From NCBI GenBank assembly GCA_009602725.1, contig WELB01000033.1, forward strand, positions 187,783 through 199,586: 11,804 nucleotides of DNA, given 5' to 3'. The number at the start of each line of letters is the position of its first letter. Positions within the stretch are counted from its first letter, which is position 1. The notes beneath the pieces are model-generated. The model was not told the DNA's origin. It did no database searches and saw nothing but the letters and a program-made list of their open reading frames with translations. Source of the stretch: Spirogloea muscicola. Its lineage: Eukaryota; Streptophyta; Zygnematophyceae; Spirogloeales; Spirogloeaceae. Positions 1 to 6,100 of the stretch are shown here, in pieces. The translations under genes were made by a program, and so were the position numbers.

Positions 1-2
1 GG

Positions 3-215
3 CGCTTCCATGGGGAGCCGGTTGACTTCCCTGCAGCCGGGTCGCTGGCGCAAGTGTATCGAATGCGCCTGGCCGTCTCGCTGCAGAGGTCCATGGCCCG
101 GGCGCTGCACCTTCGTGCCGGCAGAGCCCTCGCTGCTGCCTCTGGCTCTGGCCAGGGGACCCACTTCCAGGAGCCCAGCATCTCTGATCTGCGGCTGCTT
201 AGCAGGGGTTACTGA
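3..215 (+). CDS. 3' end of an unidentified protein-coding gene (partial)
   Basis: An open frame enters from before the window and stops at TGA 213-215, giving 70 residues. The composition looks coding: Ala/Leu/Arg-rich with a likely amphipathic helix (SLAQVYRMRLAVSLQRSMAR) and a C-terminus ending DLRLLSRGY. A fair splice acceptor (ttccctgcag) ends at 36, so the last exon may begin at 37, with the bases before it intronic. The short string AAGSLAQVYR resembles the Ala-rich nucleotide-binding loop of ABC1/UbiB atypical kinases (AAASxxQVxR), but the VAVKVQ motif expected next is absent, so I do not assign that family. A longer ATG-started frame at 10-249 overlaps it in another phase and looks less protein-like. 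It points toward the repeat cluster and lies on the opposite strand to the two identified genes. Function unknown. Confidence 0.4.
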   Translation, partial: RFHGEPVDFPAAGSLAQVYRMRLAVSLQRSMARALHLRAGRALAAASGSGQGTHFQEPSISDLRLLSRGY

Positions 216-338
216 GTGTCTCGTAGCAGCAGTGTTTCCCTTCTTTTAAATTTTGTCCATTCTTTTTTGGCTGGCTTCTGCCAGCCCCTCTCTTCTATGG
301 GCGAGCTCATCTCTCTCTCTTCTATGGGCGAGCTCATC

Positions 339-533
339 TTCTCGTACTCTGTTCATTCTTTTCTGGGCTGGCTTTTCCAGCCCCTATCCTCAATGGGCGA
401 GCACTTTCTTCTTTTTCTTTGTCAGCACCGCTTTGTGGCTTCGCTTCCCCTGGCCCCCTTCTCGTACTCTGTTCATTCTTTTTTGGGCTGGCTTTTCCAG
501 CCCCTATCCTCAATGGGCGAGCACTTTCTTCTT
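339..533 (+). repeat. 75-base direct repeat, 120-base period
   Basis: 339-413 and 459-533 agree over about 75 bases with one clear difference (C at 363, T at 483). The unit runs from TTCTCGTACTCTGTTCATTC through the hairpin GGGCTGGCTTTTCCAGCCC to CAATGGGCGAGCACTTTCTT. The offset is exactly 120 bases, which fits a recent local duplication of the element plus its spacer. Confidence 0.9.
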
Positions 534-626
534 CTTTGTGGCCGATGTGGCCTGCGAATGTTGTCCATCCTTTTCTGGGCTGACTTTGCTAGCCTAAGAA
601 AGTGCTCGTCCATTGAGAATAGGGGC
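500..626. repeat. 30-base inverted repeat (hairpin arms 500-529 and 597-626)
   Basis: The arm GCCCCTATCCTCAATGGGCG continuing to AGCACTTTCT (500-529) is matched by its reverse complement at 597-626 with two mismatches in 30. The 67-base spacer holds a third, diverged copy of the TCCATNCTTTTNTGGGCTG element (563-582). This gives a folded-back, MITE-like arrangement, or a head-to-head insertion of two copies. Confidence 0.85.
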
Positions 627-668
627 GTTGCTAGCCCCCCTCTTTTCTATGGGCGAGCCATTTCTTCT

Positions 669-720
669 CCCTCTCTCTCTCTCTCTCTCTTTCTCTCTCC
701 TCCCCCGTCCTCGCTCGTTC
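669..720 (+). repeat. CT microsatellite and pyrimidine tract
   Basis: A (CT)n run of roughly 11 units at 669-691 continues as impure C/T sequence to about 720. It directly adjoins the hairpin repeats. The same partnership, in the opposite order, recurs at 9269-9370. Confidence 0.9.
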
Positions 721-2400
721 ACCCGTTCCCCCACCACCTCCCTCTGCTGGCGCCGTCCTGTGCATCCGATCGCAAGTGGGCACCCACTGTGATAGGATTG
801 GTCCTTACCGCCACTGCCTCCTGCTCCCACTCCTCTTAGCACGGCCAATGCCACTCACAGCTAGTACGCCATTGATGCTCCAATCCTTTTAAACCCCACT
901 TTTCCTGAGGTAGCCTGTCGATATCCTATTTCAAACCTCACTCGTGGGTACTGAAGTCCCCCTTCAGCCGGCTCTTGAAGTGTTACCTTTACCCCCTTAG
1001 CATAGAGCTTCGCTTTACGGAGCTCCGTGCTTTGCACTAGCTTATTATTAATCAGTAGAAGCATTTCATGCTTCCGTGCGCCTTCTCTTTTGCACAATTC
1101 TTGCTGCTTGGCAGCTCTGCAGCACCGGCTCGCTTTGCTCTGTGCCGCCATCTAAATTGTATCTCAATCTGTGCGTTTTTGGGCTGTCAACTCTTAACCA
1201 CCGATCCAACTGCACACTTCTTCAACAAGGGCCGATAATTGTGGAAGGCTAGCCCAACATAAAGTCCGAAGGGGCCGGAAAGCGCAAAACTACACAGTCA
1301 ACTCTGCGAATGAAGCGCTCATCCATCAGTAAATAGTTCAACAGAAGAAAAGAAGCAGTAATTCCAAAGGGGCACCCCTAGCGCAACATCGCAAGCGCAC
1401 CTGCCAGCCCCCTGCCTTTGCAACCCCCCAAGTTTTCTCGATGTCTCATTTGCGATTGTGAGCTGGCCCATCTGCAGCCCCCGCCTGCTTTTGTCGATTG
1501 GACTGGCCTCTAACAATCATCGTCTGACATTGTAAGAGCTGTTTGTTTCTTTCTCTCGACTGGACCGATCCCCCATGCGCCGCCAGTTCCTGTGAAGCCG
1601 CCTCCTGTTTGTACATAAGGCACGTCGTGGCCCTCTGCTTGCTCCTCTTTCTCTTACCAGAAGTAGCCATGCCCAAGAAGATCGTGCTGCATGCTCTCGT
1701 GCACAGATGTTTGAGATTTGCGGTGACGCTGCTCGTCCTCATGGTCAGTCTTGCTCTCTCTGCTGCAGGCCACCATCTTTTCAGTCGCTGAAGTCAACTA
1801 TGCAGACACACGGTGACAACTCCAGCAAGTGCTGCGTATGGAGGGCAGCTATGGCGTGCTGTTCTTCATACGGCCTCTATGCGTCGTGCACGAGTTGGAT
1901 TGAGAATTTAATAATGAGTGCTGCTGCGGCGGCCGCTTGGATTAGTACCTCCGTCTTGGGAAAAGAGGGGCCAGCACCTCCAATTATCGCACATAGGGCA
2001 TCCCGCATTTCGATCTCTCATGATTTCGCCAATCCAGGCGCCCCGGCTGGCCTTCCTACTGGCTCGGTGTCTTCCACAGCTGGCCCTTCTCGTGATGAGA
2101 TCATACCAGCCTCTAACGAAAGAGAAGTAAGCTCTTCCCAAGGGGCGGTGGGCTGTGAAGGCGAGCCCAAAAGAGTGGACAAGGTCCACAAGGACCGGAA
2201 TGCTGTAATTACACGGCTGTGCAGGCCTCTGAGAGAAGAAGCAGCTGAATCAAAGGGGGCGAGGGCTGTAGAGGAAGAGGAGCAGCCTCTCGGAAAGGGA
2301 CCAGGGCTGCGAAGTGCCAAACGACCAGATAGAATATAGAATTCACTAGGAAAAAGACGAGGGTAAACTGGGCACCTTTGGATTTCAAAGTCTAAGGCTA
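700..2400. other. Intergenic stretch with no supported gene
   Basis: No conserved protein, tRNA or rRNA was recognised. The stretch contains relatives of repeats found on the far side of RPC5: a GTCCGAAGGGGCCGGAAAGC segment at 1264-1283 resembles segments near 9570, 9668 and 9808. A GGCGGTGGGCTGTGAAGGCG element with a matching AGCTCTTCCC lead-in (about 2130-2185) resembles 10073-10115. Open frames of 96 codons (861-1151, -) and 210 codons (1707-2339, +) exist; the first is listed separately, and the second looks like chance plus repeat. Confidence 0.5.
861..1151 (-). CDS. Hypothetical 96-residue ORF
   Basis: An ATG at 1151-1149, with an in-frame TAG directly before it, opens a 96-codon frame ending in TAG at 863-861. 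The product would be small and basic, with Cys and Lys/Arg near the N-terminus (SKASRCCRAAKQQELCKREG) and a mixed second half containing YAKGVKVTLQEPAEGG. No family is recognised, and no splice site or neighbouring exon supports it. It sits between repeat fragments, so it could be a relic of a mobile element or a chance frame. Its more AT-rich sequence and codon use differ from the GC-rich RPC5 and psb28 exons, which argues against an ordinary host gene. Confidence 0.2.
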   Translation of the reverse strand: MAAQSKASRCCRAAKQQELCKREGARKHEMLLLINNKLVQSTELRKAKLYAKGVKVTLQEPAEGGLQYPRVRFEIGYRQATSGKVGFKRIGASMAY

Positions 2401-2401
2401 C

Positions 2402-2673
2402 TCAATACTGGGATGTGACCTCCAAGAAGCCCTTGGTGTCCTCGAGGCGTGCAGTGCGGCTTGCTCCACCATGTTGCCAACCGTGATAGCCGGCATGGCC
2501 ATGTTGAAGATCTTGATGCTAAGATGATATTATGTATGACGACTTTGTTGATGGCCGCAGGTCTGTTACAATTCTTGGTGGAGCTTACTTACCTTCCCGC
2601 CCTCTGTCGTCCGCCGGCCCCTCTCTGCCACTGCCTTCAGTTGAGGCTCACTCTGTCTCTCCTCCTTCCGCAT
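2402..2673 (-). CDS. Possible small two-exon gene, or spliced 3'UTR of RPC5
   Basis: On the minus strand a near-ideal donor (GGGAAG|GTAAGT at 2592) and an acceptor (ATCATCTTAG ending at 2519) define a 74-base intron. Joining 2673-2593 to 2518-2402 keeps an open frame of 65 residues from ATG 2673 to TGA 2404-2402. Exon 1 is charged (begins MRKEERQSEPQLKAVAERGR). Exon 2 is His/Gly-rich and ends LEDTKGFLEVTSQY. No family is recognised. A second phase across exon 2 reads IKIFNMAMPAITVGNMVEQ, which also looks protein-like, so the frame choice is uncertain. It lies about 450 bases downstream of the RPC5 stop on the same strand, so splicing within the RPC5 3'UTR is a real alternative. Confidence 0.28.
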
Positions 2674-2956
2674 CCTTGCCCACTCAAACTCAACACTTTC
2701 TTCTCTTTGGGCTGCCCTTTTTTAAATGATTGCCCCACCTAAATGGATGCTTCCTTCTCACCCCAACTTGAAGCAGCAGGCCTGCAGCCATTGTTGCCAC
2801 AAACAACAAGATGAGTGGCCCATGTTTGACCATCTCACCTCACTTGCCTCTGGTTCGCCCGCCATCTGTTGGTCAGATCACAAGCAGTCATTGACGTGTC
2901 GGCAAAGCACCGGGTGCTGCTTCTAGTCCTCGTTAGGCGAGCCTGTCTCACTCTCC

Positions 2957-2975
2957 AGCTCCGTTTTTTGGAGCT
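2957..2975. repeat. Short perfect hairpin downstream of RPC5
   Basis: AGCTCC-GTTTTTT-GGAGCT is a perfect 6-bp stem with a 7-base loop, about 150 bases past the RPC5 stop and probably in its 3'UTR. On the transcript strand the loop is AAAAAAC. It may be an mRNA structure or chance. Confidence 0.4.
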
Positions 2976-3121
2976 ATTCATAACTTTCTTACTGCTGCTC
3001 CTTGGCCACACACGAAATGACCAACATGGCAGCGTACATATAACAACAGCAATAAACGAGCGATGCTCAATGCTGCATTTGATGGCAGTTTCCACCACAA
3101 CTACAAGCACTACATGTTTCC

Positions 3122-6100
3122 TCAATTGGAGGGACGGCCGTCCCCAGGCTTGAGGACCCACACTCCGCCCCGGGTGTAGCACAACTCCTTCAACACCTAT
3201 GCAGATTGCAAAGCAGCAACCGAGATGTCATACTTGCACCGTGAACCGGTGACCTTCATCTCAGCTGTGCCTCTGGGTGGATCACGAGACAAAGGCCAGA
3301 GTCACCTCTACAAGCAACCCATGCACGTATTTGCATTGTACAGAAATTGGCTTAGGTGCACACAAGCATATATATCCTATGGGTTCATGACTTATGGAGG
3401 CATTGATTCCCTCTGAAGAGCTGCACCTTTTGGTAGACAGTGTTGGGTACGTCCGTCTTGAGGGCCAGCTTCGCAGCCTCCATGATGTCGGTCTTGCGCA
3501 GGCCCATCCCTGACACCCTCGTCTTCAGCAGCGCAATGACAACCTCCCTGCACTTGCACAGCATTGTGCACATGAAAGCCAAGTGCTATATAAAGCTTGA
3601 CCGAATTTCGTCAGCCTGATTTTGAACCCAACGTTCTATCTTAGAGTCATCCCCTCCATCTCATCACCAGGTCCACCTCACAGTGCCACAGATGCTTCAT
3701 GACACAGATAAAGCTCAGTGCCAGGAGACAGCCAAGAGGGTGGAACTGTCAGTGACCTGAAGGGGTCCAAGGTGACGTTGTTGAGTGATGAGAGGAAGTA
3801 GGCACCATCGATCTGAGTTGCCAGCTTGGCAATCTCGGCAGCGAGCTCGGCTGGCGGCACGGACGTTGCCTCCAGGGCCGTTGCCGCAATCGCGAAGGCC
3901 TTGGTCGCTGGCTTGGCTGCAGACGTGATTGCTAGCTCGCGTAGCGACTGGTTGATGAATTGGAGCCTGCAAGAGCCAGGGTAAATGCCCCGTTGGTAAG
4001 TCTTGTGACTTAGCACCTACAACTTGCAGAAGCAGAGCCCTCAAAGAGACTAACCAGACTCGCATGGGGAGGCCCTTTTAGAGTTCATGATCAAAAGTAT
4101 CCAGCAGGGATGGCCACAATACTACCGCTTAAACCTTTGTCACTCAAGCTTTGACTCGGCCATACACACACAGTATCAGACATCAAGCCTCATGCTCATG
4201 CAGCAGCATCTGGACTCTGTGACCGGCCTGTCCTCTCTATATCTGGTCAGTTGACTGACTTTAGCAGTAAGTAGACTGAAAGATAGAGTAGCGACTGGGG
4301 CTGTGCTGCAGGTCGTGTGACTAGCCATACGTGCAGACATTGTATTTCTCGAAGATCTGGCGGAGTGCGCCCGGAAGGGCAGCTCTGGTCGTGGCCGACA
4401 TCGTCCCCACTGAGGAGAACTGGGCGGTGGCAGCTGGAGGCGGCTCGCCCACGACCGCCAGCTCCCCATTCAGTGCCGTGAGCTCGCTGCCTCGTCCCGG
4501 CCTCCGTGCGCCGTCTGCGCCATTGGCTTCACCATCGCCGCGGCCGCGGCCGACCTTCGCGCCACCTTTGCCCCTGGCTGTCGTTGCCGAAGGCCTGCCT
4601 GAGCGCAAGGGAACGTCCACGTCCATGGGCGCCGCCTCCGAGCCGGCACTGGCGCGCCTGCCAGGCAGCCTCGGCCTAGCCCACCGGCCCGAGGCGCCGG
4701 CCGCAGCAGCAGAGGCGTCATCACTGCGCCCCTTCCTCCCTCCCTCCTCCTCCTCCTCCCCCTCCTCCTCGGCAAGTAGCACGTCCCCCGCCTCGGGCGT
4801 CGCCATCAGCTCCATCACATCCGCAGCTTCCGTTGCCGCCCGCATTGCGGCCACGCGGGCCCGCAGGCCACCCTCTGCGCGCTCCCACCGCGCCGCCTGC
4901 TCCCGCGCCACGTCTTGGTGCCGCTTCAGGAACGCCCTGTCGGTGCTCTCCAGGAACTCCCAGCCAGCCGCGCTGCCTCGCTGCACTGACACCGCTGCCA
5001 GGATCTCCCGCAGTAGCTCCTTGGGCACCTGCCGGCACCGGCAGAGTCGAACTTGAGAGTGAGGTGCCATAGCTTTTATACGCTGGCAGGGTTTAAGATG
5101 GGATGGCCGAGAGATTGAGAAAGCTAGGACGCTTGGAGTAACGCAAAACCACTGGCCAAGTGACTGGTGTGCCGAGATGTCGTCATGGTGCTGTGCACTG
5201 GCTACCTCGTCTTACCAACTTGCAGGCATCACGACAAGCACGACCAAGCTCAAATCCATTAGCAGCAAGACCACCCAAAGGATTGACCAATGCGTCTCCG
5301 ACCATAGCCGCTGTGACCTGCTAGGATGTGTTGGACGTGACTGATTGCTGAATTATAGCCGGCTATGAGGCAAGTGGCCTTTAAGTGAGAGTCTATTATG
5401 AGTCTAAGTAAAAGACAAGAAGGGTCAGTCCCGACCTTGAGCTCGTCGAGCTGCTCTCGCTCGATCACGCGGCTGTGTGCAAAAAGCAGGAGCACAAAGT
5501 CACGCGCGGCACGTGCATCGGCATGGGCGTAGCGCAGCTCCGAGGAGGCCACCCAGCAGCCCTGCACAAGGACGGCGGCACGCCGGAGGATGCGCAGCAC
5601 GTCCGCCTCTGCTGCACCTGCTGGCGCCAGCTTCATCAGCCGCTCAAGTTGCAGCACCTGCGTTTGGCCCTGCGATATGGGAGATGGAGCAGGCACGGTG
5701 CAACTCAAGTCACGTGCCTGATGCAGGCTGCGATGCTAGGCCACTCCCGTGGGGGCTCTATGGTCAAATGTTTGGGTATTCAGTGTCAGGTTGTATTGCA
5801 TTTAATAGCATAGATTTGAGCCAACGAACTCATGCACAGCAGCCCTGCAGCCCAGTAGCCCAGCAGCTCGAGCATACTATAGTGGGATCATAATCGTTGG
5901 CGACGTAGTCTTGCATTATCAAGATATCAGATTTTAGCAGGGCTTGATATTCTAGTCCATGCACCAACAACGTAGCGGGTGCTGGCGACATTGTGTACTT
6001 GAGAGGCGTCCTGCTGGTTCAGGGTGGGCCAGTGTACCTTAGAGAGGAGCATAATAAGCCGCCGCTCCAGCGGCAGCGTCTCGAGGTAACTGCAGACTCC

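Larger units (their letters stand above)
255..700. repeat. Cluster of degenerate hairpin repeats
   Basis: At least four copies of a pyrimidine-rich element (consensus about TCCATTCTTTTNTGGGCTGG, then CTTTT, CCAGCCCC and often ATGGGCGAGC) start near 255, 347, 467 and 562. Each core is a short perfect or near-perfect hairpin, for example GGGCTGG-CTTTT-CCAGCCC at 365-383 and again at 485-503, and GGCTGGC-TTCT-GCCAGCC at 269-286. A 25-base unit with TCTATGGGCGAGCTCATC is tandemly duplicated with a period of 27 (289-313 and 316-340). Open frames through this block are repeat translations and are not called as genes. Related copies occur near 2120-2180, 9349-9495 and 9965-10115, so this is a dispersed family. 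Confidence 0.75.

Noticed and set aside
216-839. 207-codon plus-strand open frame with repeated FILFWAGF/QPLSSMGE-like blocks
   Set aside because: The peptide repeats are the translation of the hairpin DNA repeats and the CT microsatellite.
1707-2339. 210-codon plus-strand open frame
   Set aside because: It has no recognisable domain, an odd Cys/Ser-rich start and a highly charged end. It runs through a copy of the dispersed repeat (about 2120-2185) and overlaps other long frames on the opposite strand. More likely chance plus repeat than a gene.
3385-3427. RPC5 read-through after exon 13 (ending CLHKS) as the natural C-terminus
   Set aside because: Splicing 3427 to 3196 gives VLKELCYTRGGVWVLKPGDG, which fits the known plant-type RPC5 C-terminus far better.
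4331-5056. 241-codon plus-strand frame
   Set aside because: It is the antisense shadow of RPC5 exon 11; its Ser/Ala/Pro richness mirrors the low-complexity linker.
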